Below are positions 27,289 through 36,301 of a DNA stretch of 64,000 bases, one piece after another. Numbering within the stretch: position 1 is the first letter of the stretch; every line of letters begins with the position of its first letter. This DNA comes from Streptomyces omiyaensis (GTDB taxonomy: Bacteria > Actinomycetota > Actinomycetes > Streptomycetales > Streptomycetaceae): contig NZ_BMVV01000004.1 in assembly GCF_014650895.1 (NCBI RefSeq), forward strand, positions 248,001 to 312,000, read 5' to 3'. Position numbers and translations under genes: made by a program. Under the pieces are notes generated by a model. It did not search any database and was not told the origin of the DNA. It was given only the letters and a program-made list of their open reading frames with translations.

Positions 27289-28256
27289 CCAGCGCTTCCC
27301 CTGTGAACCGGCTGCGCCCCCGCCGCTCCTGCCTCGCGGTGCCCGGCTCCAACCCGCGCTTCCTGGAGAAGGCCCAGGGCCTCGCCGCCGACCAGGTCTT
27401 CCTCGACCTGGAGGACGCCTGCGCCCCGCTGGCCAAGCCCGACGCCCGCCACACCATCGTGAAGTTCCTGAACGAGGGCGACTGGACCGGCAAGACCCGC
27501 GTGGTCCGCGTCAACGACTGGACGACCCACTGGACGTACCGCGACGTCGTCACCGTCGTCGAGGGCGCCGGCCAGAACCTCGACTGCATCATGCTGCCGA
27601 AGGTCCAGGACGCCCAGCAGGTCGTCGCCCTCGACCTGCTGCTCACGCAGATCGAGAAGACCATGGGCTTCGAGGTCGGCAAGATCGGCATCGAGGCGCA
27701 GATCGAGAACGCCCAGGGCCTGACCAACGTCTACGCCATCGCGCAGGCCTCCCAGCGCGTCGAGACGATCATCTTCGGCCCGGCCGACTTCATGGCCTCC
27801 ATCAACATGAAGTCCCTGGTGGTCGGCGAGCAGCCGCCCGGCTACCCGGCGGACGCCTACCACCACATCCTGATGAGCATCCTGATGGCCGCCCGCGCCA
27901 ACAACCTCCAGGCGATCGACGGCCCCTACCTCCAGATCCGCAATCAGGAGGGCTACCGCGCGGTCGCCCAGCGCGCCGCCGCCCTGGGCTTCGACGGCAA
28001 GTGGGTGCTCCACCCGGACCAGGTCGCCGCCGCGAACGAGATCTTCTCGCCCTCGCAGGAGGACTACGACCACGCCGAGCTGATCCTCGACGCGTACGAC
28101 TACTACACCTCCGAGGCCGGCGGGAAGAAGGGCTCCGCGATGCTCGGCGACGAGATGATCGACGAGGCCTCCCGCAAGATGGCCCTGGTCATCTCCGGCA
28201 AGGGCCGCGCCGCCGGCATGCAGCGCACCAGCACGTTCGAGATCCCGGAGGCGTAG
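27285..28256 (+). CDS. malyl-CoA/beta-methylmalyl-CoA lyase (CitE-like)
   Basis: This 323-residue TIM-barrel protein of the HpcH/HpaI-CitE family starts PRRSCLAVPGSNPRFLEKA. It carries DQVFLDLEDACAP with acidic metal or CoA-site residues, IMLPKVQDAQQV, GIEAQIENAQGL with the catalytic-site Glu, and GFDGKWVLHPDQ. In the ethylmalonyl-CoA pathway such a lyase splits beta-methylmalyl-CoA to glyoxylate and propionyl-CoA and can handle malyl-CoA. Its place between the mutase and hydratase genes supports that role. Translation is coupled to the mutase. Confidence 0.88.
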   Translation: MTSASPVNRLRPRRSCLAVPGSNPRFLEKAQGLAADQVFLDLEDACAPLAKPDARHTIVKFLNEGDWTGKTRVVRVNDWTTHWTYRDVVTVVEGAGQNLDCIMLPKVQDAQQVVALDLLLTQIEKTMGFEVGKIGIEAQIENAQGLTNVYAIAQASQRVETIIFGPADFMASINMKSLVVGEQPPGYPADAYHHILMSILMAARANNLQAIDGPYLQIRNQEGYRAVAQRAAALGFDGKWVLHPDQVAAANEIFSPSQEDYDHAELILDAYDYYTSEAGGKKGSAMLGDEMIDEASRKMALVISGKGRAAGMQRTSTFEIPEA

Positions 28257-28260
28257 CGCC

Positions 28261-28785
28261 ATGCAGTTCGGACGTACCTATGAGGAGTTCGAGGTCGGTG
28301 CCGTCTACAAGCACTGGCCCGGGAAGACGGTCACCGAGTACGACGACCACCTCTTCTGTCTGCTCACCATGAACCACCACCCGCTGCACATGGACGTGAA
28401 CTACGCGGAGAACACGACCGACTTCAAGCGGAACGTGGTGGTCGGCAACTACATCTACTCGCTGCTGCTCGGCATGTCCGTGCCGGACGTCTCCGGCAAG
28501 GCCATCGCCAACCTGGAGATCGAGTCGCTGCGGCACGTGGCGCCGACCTTCCACGGCGACACGATCTACGGCGAGACGACCGTCCTCGACAAGACCCCGT
28601 CGAGGTCGAAGACCGACCGCGGGATCGTGTACGTCGAGACCAAGGGCTACAAGCAGGACGGCACCCTCGTCTGCGTCTTCCGCCGCAAGGTGATGGTCCC
28701 GACCGCCGAGTACATCGACGCCCGCGGCGGCGAGCAGCCCGGCCGCCCCGAGCTCATCGAGCCTTCCAAGAAGTCGGAGAAGTAG
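28261..28785 (+). CDS. MaoC-family mesaconyl-CoA hydratase-like protein
   Basis: The protein (174 aa) has a single hot-dog fold of the MaoC dehydratase type. The hydratase motif is seen as YDDHLFCLLTMNHHPLHMD near residues 29-47, followed by VVVGNYIYSLLLGMSVPD. The expected reaction is reversible hydration of mesaconyl-CoA to beta-methylmalyl-CoA. The R. sphaeroides Mch is about twice this length with two hot-dog folds, so this shorter form may work as a dimer. It starts four bases after the lyase stop and ends two bases before the dehydrogenase start. Confidence 0.85.
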   Translation: MQFGRTYEEFEVGAVYKHWPGKTVTEYDDHLFCLLTMNHHPLHMDVNYAENTTDFKRNVVVGNYIYSLLLGMSVPDVSGKAIANLEIESLRHVAPTFHGDTIYGETTVLDKTPSRSKTDRGIVYVETKGYKQDGTLVCVFRRKVMVPTAEYIDARGGEQPGRPELIEPSKKSEK

Positions 28786-28787
28786 CC

Positions 28788-29993
28788 ATGGCGCGACTCG
28801 CCCAGACCCACGGTCTGACCGATGTCCAGCAGGAGATCCTCGCCACCGTGCGGGACTTCGTCGACAAGGAGATCATCCCTGTCGCGACCGAGCTGGAGCA
28901 CCGCGACGAGTACCCCCAGCGGATCGTGGACGGGCTCAAGGAGCTCGGCGTCTTCGGTCTGATGATCCCCGAGGAGTACGGGGGCCTGGGCGAGTCGCTG
29001 CTCACCTACGCGCTCTGCGTGGAGGAGATCGCCCGCGGCTGGATGTCCGTCTCCGGCATCATCAACACGCACTTCATCGTGGCGTACATGCTGAAGCAGC
29101 ACGGCACCCGGGAGCAGAAGGAGTACTTCCTTCCGCGGATGGCGGCCGGCGAGACGCGCGGCGCCTTCTCGATGTCGGAGCCGGGTCTCGGCTCGGACGT
29201 GTCGGCCATCACGTCGAAGGCGGTGAAGGACGGCGACGCGTACGTCCTGAACGGCCAGAAGATGTGGCTGACCAACGGCGGCACGTCAACGCTGGTCGCC
29301 GTCCTCGTCCGAAGTGACGAAGGCCACCCCGAGGGGACCGCGCCCCACAAGTCGATGACGACCTTCCTCGTCGAGAAGGAGGCCGGCTTCGGCGAGGTGC
29401 GCCCCGGCCTCACCATCCCGGGCAAGATCGACAAGATGGGCTACAAGGGCGTCGACACGACCGAGCTCATCATGGACGGCCTGCGGATTCCGGCCGATCG
29501 GGTCCTCGGCGGGGTCACCGGGCGAGGGTTTTACCAAATGATGGACGGCGTCGAGGTCGGCCGCGTGAACGTCGCGGCCCGCGGTTGCGGCGTCGCCCAG
29601 CGTGCCTTCGAGCTGGGCGTCCAGTATGCCCAGCAGCGTCACACTTTCGGAAAGCCCATCGCCCAGCACCAGGCGATCCAGTTCAAGCTGGCCGAAATGG
29701 CTACCAAGGTCGAGGCCGCCCATGCGATGATGGTGAACGCAGCACGCAAAAAGGACTCCGGGGAGCGAAACGACCTCGAAGCAGGGATGGCGAAGTACCT
29801 CGCCTCCGAGTACTGCAAGGAGGTCGTGGAGGATGCCTTCCGTATCCACGGCGGCTACGGGTTCTCGAAGGAGTACGAGATCGAGCGGCTCTACCGCGAG
29901 GCGCCGATGCTGCTCATCGGCGAAGGTACCGCCGAGATCCAGAAAATGATCATTGGTCGCCGGCTCCTGGAGGAGTACCGCTTCCAGGGCTGA
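28788..29993 (+). CDS. acyl-CoA dehydrogenase, probable methylsuccinyl-CoA dehydrogenase
   Basis: The 401-residue flavoenzyme has a normal acyl-CoA dehydrogenase layout: an N-terminal helical domain, the FAD-contact segment AFSMSEPGLGSDVSAI near 125-140 with MWLTNGGTS near 162, and a C-terminal helical domain. The catalytic Glu is in GEGTAEIQ near residue 383. Context in the cluster points to methylsuccinyl-CoA to mesaconyl-CoA. It lacks the long N-terminal extension of the characterised proteobacterial Mcd, so substrate assignment is inference. From about 29,520 codon use is less GC-rich than upstream. Confidence 0.85.
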   Translation: MARLAQTHGLTDVQQEILATVRDFVDKEIIPVATELEHRDEYPQRIVDGLKELGVFGLMIPEEYGGLGESLLTYALCVEEIARGWMSVSGIINTHFIVAYMLKQHGTREQKEYFLPRMAAGETRGAFSMSEPGLGSDVSAITSKAVKDGDAYVLNGQKMWLTNGGTSTLVAVLVRSDEGHPEGTAPHKSMTTFLVEKEAGFGEVRPGLTIPGKIDKMGYKGVDTTELIMDGLRIPADRVLGGVTGRGFYQMMDGVEVGRVNVAARGCGVAQRAFELGVQYAQQRHTFGKPIAQHQAIQFKLAEMATKVEAAHAMMVNAARKKDSGERNDLEAGMAKYLASEYCKEVVEDAFRIHGGYGFSKEYEIERLYREAPMLLIGEGTAEIQKMIIGRRLLEEYRFQG

Positions 29994-30162
29994 TTGTCGG
30001 CTTTGAGTCGGTTGGGCCGCGAAGAAGATCACACCCCGTGTTCGTCTTCCGGCCGTCGACTCGGTTCCTGGCTTGCCCAGTTGCGCCCCGCAACCGATAG
30101 CATCGCCGGAAAGCCGCCGTCCCCCGTTGCCAGCGCGGCATCATCCGCTACGAAGGTCATCC

Positions 30163-30819
30163 ATGCCCCACAGCCCAAACTCTGCACACCGCGACACCCT
30201 CAAGGGCGCACGCATCGCACGCGGAGCATCGCCGTGGCTTCTGCCGACCGTCGCCACGGCGGCGCTCAGCCTCGCGCGCTCCGGCCGCTCGAAGCGCGCC
30301 CGGGCAATCGCCGTGCCGACCACCGCGCTCGCGGCCGGCATGCTGTGGTTCTTCCGCGACCCCGAGCGCGAGATCGCTCAGGGCCGGGTCATCTCCCCCG
30401 CCGACGGCGTGGTGCAGAGCATCATGCCGTGGAAGGACGGGCGCACCCGGGTCGCCATCTTCATGAGCCCGCTGAACGTGCACGTCAACCGTGCGCCGCT
30501 GGCCGGCACGGTGACCTCGGTGGAGCACGTCCCCGGCGGCTTCGTCCCGGCCTTCAACAAGGAGTCCGAGAACAACGAGCGCGTCGTCTGGCACTTCGAC
30601 ACCGAGCTCGGTGACATCGAGATGATCCAGATCGCGGGTGCCGTGGCGCGACGCATCGTGCCGTACATCCCGCAGGGGACGAAGGTCGAGCAGGGTGACC
30701 GGATCGGCCTGATCCGCTTCGGCTCGCGGGTCGACATCTACCTTCCGGAGGGTGTCGAGGTCGCCGTCGAGGTGGGACAGGTCACGACCGCGGGGGTGAC
30801 TCGCATTGACCGTGATTGA
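30163..30819 (+). CDS. psd: phosphatidylserine decarboxylase (archaetidylserine type)
   Basis: The protein (218 aa) is a short, proenzyme-type phosphatidylserine decarboxylase. It has a membrane-associated N-terminal hydrophobic stretch (about 26-60), FFRDPEREI, VISPADGVVQ, FMSPLNVHVNRAP and a C-terminal RFGSRVDIYLP. Self-cleavage at Gly-Ser (about residues 186-187) should create the pyruvoyl cofactor on the small chain. It makes phosphatidylethanolamine. GAAGG lies 6 bases before the ATG, and a likely -10 (TAGCAT) lies about 60 bases upstream. It overlaps pssA, which makes its substrate. Confidence 0.93.
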   Translation: MPHSPNSAHRDTLKGARIARGASPWLLPTVATAALSLARSGRSKRARAIAVPTTALAAGMLWFFRDPEREIAQGRVISPADGVVQSIMPWKDGRTRVAIFMSPLNVHVNRAPLAGTVTSVEHVPGGFVPAFNKESENNERVVWHFDTELGDIEMIQIAGAVARRIVPYIPQGTKVEQGDRIGLIRFGSRVDIYLPEGVEVAVEVGQVTTAGVTRIDRD

Positions 30820-31681
30820 TCCCGACACACGAGCCGCCGACTGGGTCGCCGAGGCCGAGGCGGCCGAGGAGGCGGAGGAGATGCCGCTGTCGCTGAGGCT
30901 GTCCATAGCGGACGCCCTCACGCTCGGTAACGCCACGTGTGGCTTCATGGCGGTGTACTTCACCACCACGGGCATCCTCATCCCGCACCTCACCGGCAGC
31001 TCGGAGACCGGGATGGCGCGCAACAGCGCCGCCACCGCGGTGATACTGATGCTGTGTGCGGCGATCTTCGACCTCTTCGACGGCATCGTGGCGCGCAAGC
31101 TCCGCAGCTCGCCGATGGGCGCGGAGCTCGACAACCTGTCGGACCTGATCAGCTTCGGTCTGGCCCCGGCCTACTTCGTGCTCGTCTACGGCATGGTCGC
31201 GGACGACGCGCAGCAGAAGGTCTCGGCGGTCGCCGCGATCGTGGTGCTGCTCGCGGTGGTGCTGCGGCTCGCGCGGTTCTCCTGCGTGACGATGAAGGAC
31301 GGCATGTTCCAGGGCATGCCGAGCCCCTTCGGCGCGCTGACGGTGGTCTCGATCATCCTGCTGGAGCTGCCGTTCATCCCGACGCTGCTCGCGATCATCG
31401 GCACGGCGTGGCTGATGGTGAGCCGGGTCGAGTACCCGAAGCCGCGGGGCGTCCTCGCCGCGGCGATGCTCAGCTGGATCGTCGGAGCCATGGCCATGCT
31501 GGCCGCCTGGGCCTTCGACGCCCCGGGCGGGCAGTTCCTGCTCCAGACCGGCTGCGCCCTCCAGGTCGTGCTGGGCGCCGTGATCCCCCTCTTCGCGACG
31601 GCCCGCCGCGTCAACACCTTCCGCGGCAACCGGCGGGAGAGCCGGGAGGCACGGCAGGCGGAGGCGGCGCAGCTGCGCTGA
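30806..31681 (+). CDS. pssA: CDP-diacylglycerol-serine O-phosphatidyltransferase
   Basis: The 291-residue multi-pass membrane enzyme carries the CDP-alcohol phosphotransferase signature in DGIVARKLRSSPMGAELDNL followed by SD (near residues 92-113), with the conserved Asp residues that bind metal and CDP. It condenses CDP-diacylglycerol with serine to phosphatidylserine, the substrate of the adjacent decarboxylase. About seven hydrophobic segments follow an acidic N-terminal tail (residues 1-35). The start is TTG at 30806, 14 bases inside psd, giving MTVIDPDTRAADW. The last about 25 residues are charged. Confidence 0.92.
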   Translation: MTVIDPDTRAADWVAEAEAAEEAEEMPLSLRLSIADALTLGNATCGFMAVYFTTTGILIPHLTGSSETGMARNSAATAVILMLCAAIFDLFDGIVARKLRSSPMGAELDNLSDLISFGLAPAYFVLVYGMVADDAQQKVSAVAAIVVLLAVVLRLARFSCVTMKDGMFQGMPSPFGALTVVSIILLELPFIPTLLAIIGTAWLMVSRVEYPKPRGVLAAAMLSWIVGAMAMLAAWAFDAPGGQFLLQTGCALQVVLGAVIPLFATARRVNTFRGNRRESREARQAEAAQLR

Positions 31682-31700
31682 CCCCGCCGCCACGGACGGA

Positions 31701-31738
31701 CCGAAGGGCCCGGAAGCATCCGCTTCCGGGCCCTTCGG
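31701..31738. terminator. bidirectional hairpin after pssA
   Basis: A perfect 17-bp stem (31701-31717 with 31722-31738) with a 4-base loop lies between convergent pssA and the acetyltransferase gene and can serve both. Confidence 0.85.
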
Positions 31739-31756
31739 CATGCCGGGGGCCGGACG

Positions 31757-32743
31757 TCACCCCAGGAGCTTGTAGTAGAGGGTGGTGGCCCGCAGGACGC
31801 CCTCCGGGTCGGCGGCGTACGCGGGGATCGTGCCGGCCGGGGTCCAGCCGGCGCCCCGGTAGAGGCGCTCGGCGGGGCTGTCGGTCTGGGTGTCCAGGAC
31901 CAGGAGGGTGAGGCCGGAGGCGGCCGCGTGGGCCTCGGCCGCGGCCAGGAGGCGGCGGCCCAGGCCCCGGCCGCGGGCCGAGCGGTGGACGAGCAGCCGG
32001 GCGACCTCGCCCCGGTGGCGGCCGTTGGCGGTGTCGGTGCGCAGGAGGGTGACGGCCCCGGTGACGGTGCCGTCCGGGCCGAAGGCCGCCCAGACGTCCC
32101 GGGTGCCGGCGGCCCCGGCCCACCAGGCGGCCGCCTCGGCCCGCTCCAGGGGGGCCCGGAAGCCGACGGAGGCTCCGCCGTCGACGGCGTCCACCAGGAG
32201 CTCCGCGAGCCCGCCCGGGGCGTGCGCGCGGACCTCCCCGGGGGTGAGGAGTCCGATCCGGTCGCCGGGTTCCAGCCGCTTCTCCAGGCAGACCAGACCG
32301 GGACGGTCGTCCCAGGGGGCGGCGGGCTCGAAGCCGAGCCCGCGGTAGAGGGCGAGGGGGGCCTCCCGCCACTCCCAGACCGTGAGCCGGACGGACCGCG
32401 CGCCGGCCGCGGCGGCCCGGCGCAGCGCCTCGCCCATCAGCGCGCCGGCGAGGCCGCGTCCCCGGGCCGCCGGCTCGACCCACAGCCGCTTGACCTCGGG
32501 CACGGCTCCGGCCTTCAGGACGAGGCATCCGTCCGGCCGGTCCGTCCCCGGCGCGGTGGCGAGCAGCACCGTGTCCGCGGCGAAGGCCGCGGCGGGGGCC
32601 TCGGTCTCGGCGCGGTGTCCGTCCGGCAGTCCGGCGGGGCCGGTCACCGCCGCGCCCTTCTCCGCCTCGGTGGCGAGGTGGTAGGCGGTGAGCAGGGCGG
32701 GCAGCCGGGGGTGTGCGGCGTTCTCCTCGATGAGCACGTTCAT
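31757..32743 (-). CDS. tandem GNAT acetyltransferase
   Basis: The protein (328 aa) contains two GNAT folds. The first has the acetyl-CoA motif VEPAARGRGLAGALM near residues 89-103 and ends with LYRGLGFEPA. The second has VHRSARGRGLGRRLL near 255-269 and ends with LYRGAGWTPAG. The C-terminal half is the better-preserved enzyme, with a longer N-terminal lid. Double-GNAT proteins in actinomycetes include mycothiol synthase (MshD), but the substrate here is not evident and I do not claim it. Confidence 0.85.
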   Translation of the reverse strand: MNVLIEENAAHPRLPALLTAYHLATEAEKGAAVTGPAGLPDGHRAETEAPAAAFAADTVLLATAPGTDRPDGCLVLKAGAVPEVKRLWVEPAARGRGLAGALMGEALRRAAAAGARSVRLTVWEWREAPLALYRGLGFEPAAPWDDRPGLVCLEKRLEPGDRIGLLTPGEVRAHAPGGLAELLVDAVDGGASVGFRAPLERAEAAAWWAGAAGTRDVWAAFGPDGTVTGAVTLLRTDTANGRHRGEVARLLVHRSARGRGLGRRLLAAAEAHAAASGLTLLVLDTQTDSPAERLYRGAGWTPAGTIPAYAADPEGVLRATTLYYKLLG

Positions 32744-32794
32744 GGCCGGAGCATCACACCGTGAGGTTTCCGGCGTGTGACGCGGCCGGGCGGC

Positions 32795-33889
32795 TCAGGG
32801 CTCCTCCACGCGGACGCGGTCGCTCGCGCGGTCGGTGAGGAAGGAGGCCAGGGCGGCGCCCTCCCCGGTCACGTCGGCGCGCTCGGCCCGGGTGAGGGGG
32901 CGGAGCGGGGTGACGGCGAGGACGGACTCGCGCAGGGTCCAGGTGGCGGAGACCCGGCCGTCCACCAGGACGACGCGCTCGCCGGCGACGGAGAGTCCGC
33001 GGTGGGCGTCGTCGATGATCCGGCTCCGGTCCTGGTAGCCGAGGATCGCGTTGTCGAAGGCGGGCAGGAACCGCACGGGGGCGGGGGTGCCGGGGTCGGG
33101 TCGGGGCGCGTCGGGGAGGTCGAGGAGCTCGCGGCCCCGCTCGTCGCGGAAGGAGACGAGCTCGTCGCGGACGGCCTTGACGGCGGCGGGCAGGCCCGTG
33201 AGCCCGCACCAGGCGCGCAGGTCGGCGGAGGAGGCGGGTCCGTGGGCGGCGAGGTAGCGGCGGACCAGGGTCCGGCCGACCGGGTCGGTGTCGTCCTCGG
33301 GGAGCGGCGGGACCTCGCGGCCGAGCCAGGCCGCGAGGGTCTGGTTGTGGACCCCGGCCCGGGCGCCCCACAGGCCGCGCGGAGGCAGCTGGACCATCGG
33401 GATCACGCCGGCGACGAGGAGTTCGCCGAGGGCCCGGCGGGGCGGTCCGGGCCACCGGTCGGCGACGGCCTCGACCAGTTCGGCCATGGTGCGGGGCGCG
33501 CCGTCGGCCATCACGGCGCGGCCGGCGGCGGCCAGCTCCTCCGGGTCGACCCCGGCGAGCTCGGCCCTGTAGGTGGTGAGGACGCGGCCCTGGAGCATGG
33601 TGCCGTGGCGGGCGCGCCAGGCCAGGGCGTCCTCGGCGGTGACGAGGTGGACGGTGCGGCGCATCAGGTGGGTGCGGACGACCCGGCGTCCGGTGAGCAG
33701 CTCGTCCAGGGCGCCGGGCCGGAAGTCGCGGATCCGGGACCAGAGTCCGGTGAAGGGCTCCTGGGGCTCCTGCGCCTGGAGGCCGCAGAGGTGGGCGACG
33801 ACGTCGTGGGCGGGGGCGTCGGTGCGGTCGAGGAGGAACTGGCGGGCGAGGGCGGCGCGGCCCAGGGCGCGGGCGTCGAGGACGGTCAT
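32795..33889 (-). CDS. winged-helix DNA-binding domain protein (HTH_42/YcaQ-like)
   Basis: This 364-residue protein fits the winged helix DNA-binding family related to YcaQ/AlkX glycosylases. LGRAALARQFLLDR and the HLCGLQAQEPQEPFTGLWSR segment open it, RTHLMRRTVHLVTAEDAL follows near residues 73-90, and SSADLRAWCGLTGL and FLPAFDNAILGYQDRSRII come later. Characterised relatives unhook DNA interstrand cross-links, although this branch is mostly uncharacterised. I chose the ATG at 33889 because GGGAG lies about 10 bases upstream, whereas the GTG at 33898 is too close to it. Confidence 0.78.
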   Translation of the reverse strand: MTVLDARALGRAALARQFLLDRTDAPAHDVVAHLCGLQAQEPQEPFTGLWSRIRDFRPGALDELLTGRRVVRTHLMRRTVHLVTAEDALAWRARHGTMLQGRVLTTYRAELAGVDPEELAAAGRAVMADGAPRTMAELVEAVADRWPGPPRRALGELLVAGVIPMVQLPPRGLWGARAGVHNQTLAAWLGREVPPLPEDDTDPVGRTLVRRYLAAHGPASSADLRAWCGLTGLPAAVKAVRDELVSFRDERGRELLDLPDAPRPDPGTPAPVRFLPAFDNAILGYQDRSRIIDDAHRGLSVAGERVVLVDGRVSATWTLRESVLAVTPLRPLTRAERADVTGEGAALASFLTDRASDRVRVEEP

Positions 33890-33903
33890 GCCCGCCACGC
33901 TCC

Positions 33904-33938
33904 CACGGAAAGAGGACGGTTCCCGTCCTCTTTCCGTG
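33904..33938 (-). terminator. hairpin after the liv operon
   Basis: A perfect 16-bp stem (33904-33919 with 33923-33938) follows livK in the leftward direction, 13 bases beyond its stop. Confidence 0.85.
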
Positions 33939-33950
33939 CGGCTCCCCGGT

Positions 33951-35219
33951 TCAGGGGGTGTAGTTCTTCGCCGCCTCGGAGACGAAGGGCTGGCGGACCG
34001 TGCGCATGCCGCCGGGGACCTTCTTGTCGGGCTGGATGACGACGGACTGGCGGGACGACGGGGACTTCGGGTCGCTGAAGTCGTGGGTCATGCCGAAGCC
34101 GGGGTCGTGGGCGCTGAGGATGAGGAGCGCCTTGGCGACCCCCTCCCGGGTGAGGTCCTCGTGTTCGCACGCCTTCTTCAGGATCTCGCCGAAGGCCGTG
34201 GCGGCGGTCCAGCCGGCGACGACGCCGTTGTCGAGGCCGTCGTCGGGGTAGGCGGCCGCGTAGTCGGCGGCGAGCTTCCGGGCCGCCGGGGTGTCGGCGC
34301 CGATGGGGAGGCTCGGGGAGGCGAACCAGTACATCTTCTCCAGGGCCGGGCCGGCCTGGGTGCCGAGCAGCTGCGGGGCGAAGGCGGAGTTGTTGCCGAC
34401 GACGGGGACCCGGAGGCCGGTCGCGGCGGCGACGCCGACCAGGGAGGCGGCCTGGCGGGGTCCGGCGCTGACCAGGACCGCCTTGACCCCGGCCTGCTTG
34501 AGGGCGGCGACCTGCGCGGACATGTCGTTGTCGGTGGGCTTGATCTTCTGCTCGACGACGGTCAGGCCGGCCTGCTCGGCGGCGTACTTCGAGCCCTTGA
34601 GCGCGTTCTCGCCGTAGTCGCCCTCGAAGTAGACGTGCCCGAGCCGGTCGCCCTTCTTCAGGCCCTTCTCGGTGAGGAGGAAGTCGACCGCGTTGATCGT
34701 CTCGACGTCGTAGGTGGCGCCGAGGACCCGGATGTACGGGGAGCCGAGCAGCGAGGCCGACCAGGCCTGCGGCATGATCAGGCCCTTGTCCTGGCCGTCG
34801 ACGCGCTGCTTGACGGCGGCGACGAACGGGGAGCCGATGAACTGGGCGTAGCCGACGACCTTCGGCTCCAGCTCGGTGTAGGCGGCGAGCGCCTTCTGCG
34901 GGTCGTAGCCGTGGTCGCGGACGGTGAGCTCCAGCGTGCGTCCGCAGATGCCGCCGGCGGCGTTGGTCTGCTTCACCCACAGCTGCTGGGCCTGGGTGAC
35001 GCTCTTGCCGAGGGTGGCGTACACGCCGGTCATGTCGGTGAGCGCGCCCAGCGCGATGGTGGTGTCGGTGACGCCCTCGCCGGTCTTCACCCCGCCCGCG
35101 CCGGTCTGCTTGCCGTCGCCGGTCTTCGCCTTGGAGCTGCATCCGGCGGCGGTGAGCGCGACCAGCGTCGCGAGCGCCGCGGCGAGGCCCCGCACGGCCG
35201 CCTGTCGTCTGTGCTTCAT
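33951..35219 (-). CDS. livK: branched-chain amino acid-type ABC transporter binding lipoprotein
   Basis: The protein (422 aa) has a lipoprotein signal peptide with lipobox LTAAGC (Cys27), a Gly/Lys linker and a periplasmic-binding type I fold with ALGALTDMTGVYATLGK, YTELEPKVVGYAQFIGSPF and YFEGDYGENALKGSKYAAEQ. It should capture an amino acid, or another small amide or carboxylate, outside the cell and deliver it to the LivHM permease. It is the last gene of the five-gene operon and overlaps livM as ATGA. Confidence 0.9.
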   Translation of the reverse strand: MKHRRQAAVRGLAAALATLVALTAAGCSSKAKTGDGKQTGAGGVKTGEGVTDTTIALGALTDMTGVYATLGKSVTQAQQLWVKQTNAAGGICGRTLELTVRDHGYDPQKALAAYTELEPKVVGYAQFIGSPFVAAVKQRVDGQDKGLIMPQAWSASLLGSPYIRVLGATYDVETINAVDFLLTEKGLKKGDRLGHVYFEGDYGENALKGSKYAAEQAGLTVVEQKIKPTDNDMSAQVAALKQAGVKAVLVSAGPRQAASLVGVAAATGLRVPVVGNNSAFAPQLLGTQAGPALEKMYWFASPSLPIGADTPAARKLAADYAAAYPDDGLDNGVVAGWTAATAFGEILKKACEHEDLTREGVAKALLILSAHDPGFGMTHDFSDPKSPSSRQSVVIQPDKKVPGGMRTVRQPFVSEAAKNYTP

Positions 35220-36301
35220 CGAGTCTCCCCTGAGGGTCGGTGGATGGGGGTTCGCGCGACGAGCCTCGCGAGGCCGCCGGGCAGGAAGAGGACGACGCCG
35301 ACGACGGCGGCGCCGTAGAGGTAGCGGGCGGCCTCGCCGGGCGCGATGCCGCCGGTGCCGGGGGCGGAGACCAGCGGCAGGCCCTCGGCGTACCGGTTCA
35401 GGACCTGCGGGAGCAGGGCGACGAAGACGCCGCCCGCGACGGCTCCGGCGACGGATCCGAGCCCGCCGATGACGATCATCGCCAGGTACTCCAGGGAGAG
35501 CGCCATGCCGAAGTACTCGGGCACGGTCCGCTGGAAGACCAGGGCGAGCAGGACGCCGGCCAGGCCCGCGTACATGGAGGAGAGGACGAAGACGGCGGCC
35601 CGGTGCCGGGCGACCGGGATGCCCAGGACCCCGGCGGCGATCCGGTGGTCGCGGATGGCGTTCATGGCGCGCCCCGGGCGGCCGCGGAGCACTCCGCGGG
35701 CGAAGAGCACCCCGCCGGCGAGCAGCGCCAGGCCCAGGTACCAGAGCTTCTCGACGGCGCCGAACGGCACCTGGGCGACGAGGAGTTCGGTGTCGTCGAA
35801 GGTGAGGCCGAAGAGGTTCAGGGGCGGGACGGCGCGCCCGTTGTAGCCGCCGGTGAGGCCGTGGGCGTTGAAGAGGACGTGCTGGCCGATGAAGATCAGC
35901 GCGAGGGTGGCGATGCCGAGGTACGCGCCGTGCAGCCGGCCGGCGATGGGGCTGAAGAGCCCGCCCGCGAGGCCCGCCAGGCCGACGGCGAGGACGGCGG
36001 CGAGCCAGCCCGGCAGGCCGAGGCCGGCGAGTCCGTCGGTGCCGTCGCCCGCGAGGGCGCAGTAGCCGTAGGCGCCGACGGCGAGGAAGAAGGCGTGGCC
36101 CATGGAGAGCTGGCCGGTGGCGCCGGTGAGGAGGTTGATGCCGATGGCGCCGATGGCGGCGGCGATGGCGAAGAGGCCGGCCTGGAGCCAGAACCGCTCC
36201 AGGTAGAAGGGGAGGGCGAGGAGGACGACGACGCCGGCGCCGCCGAGGCCGGCGGCGGCCCGCCGGTACGCCTTCGCGGGGGTCCCGGGACGCTCAGACA
36301 C
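35216..36301 (-). CDS. livM: Liv-type ABC transporter permease LivM
   Basis: The 361-residue membrane protein has about nine hydrophobic segments. It shows the LivM hallmarks NLLTGATGQLSMGHAFFLAV near residues 50-70, YLGIATLALIFI near 147, and EYLAMIVIGGLGSVAGAVAG near 270 that would contact the ATPases. It forms the translocation path with LivH. The first 20 residues are charged. The start overlaps the end of livH by 8 bases. Confidence 0.92.
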   Translation of the reverse strand: MSERPGTPAKAYRRAAAGLGGAGVVVLLALPFYLERFWLQAGLFAIAAAIGAIGINLLTGATGQLSMGHAFFLAVGAYGYCALAGDGTDGLAGLGLPGWLAAVLAVGLAGLAGGLFSPIAGRLHGAYLGIATLALIFIGQHVLFNAHGLTGGYNGRAVPPLNLFGLTFDDTELLVAQVPFGAVEKLWYLGLALLAGGVLFARGVLRGRPGRAMNAIRDHRIAAGVLGIPVARHRAAVFVLSSMYAGLAGVLLALVFQRTVPEYFGMALSLEYLAMIVIGGLGSVAGAVAGGVFVALLPQVLNRYAEGLPLVSAPGTGGIAPGEAARYLYGAAVVGVVLFLPGGLARLVARTPIHRPSGETR

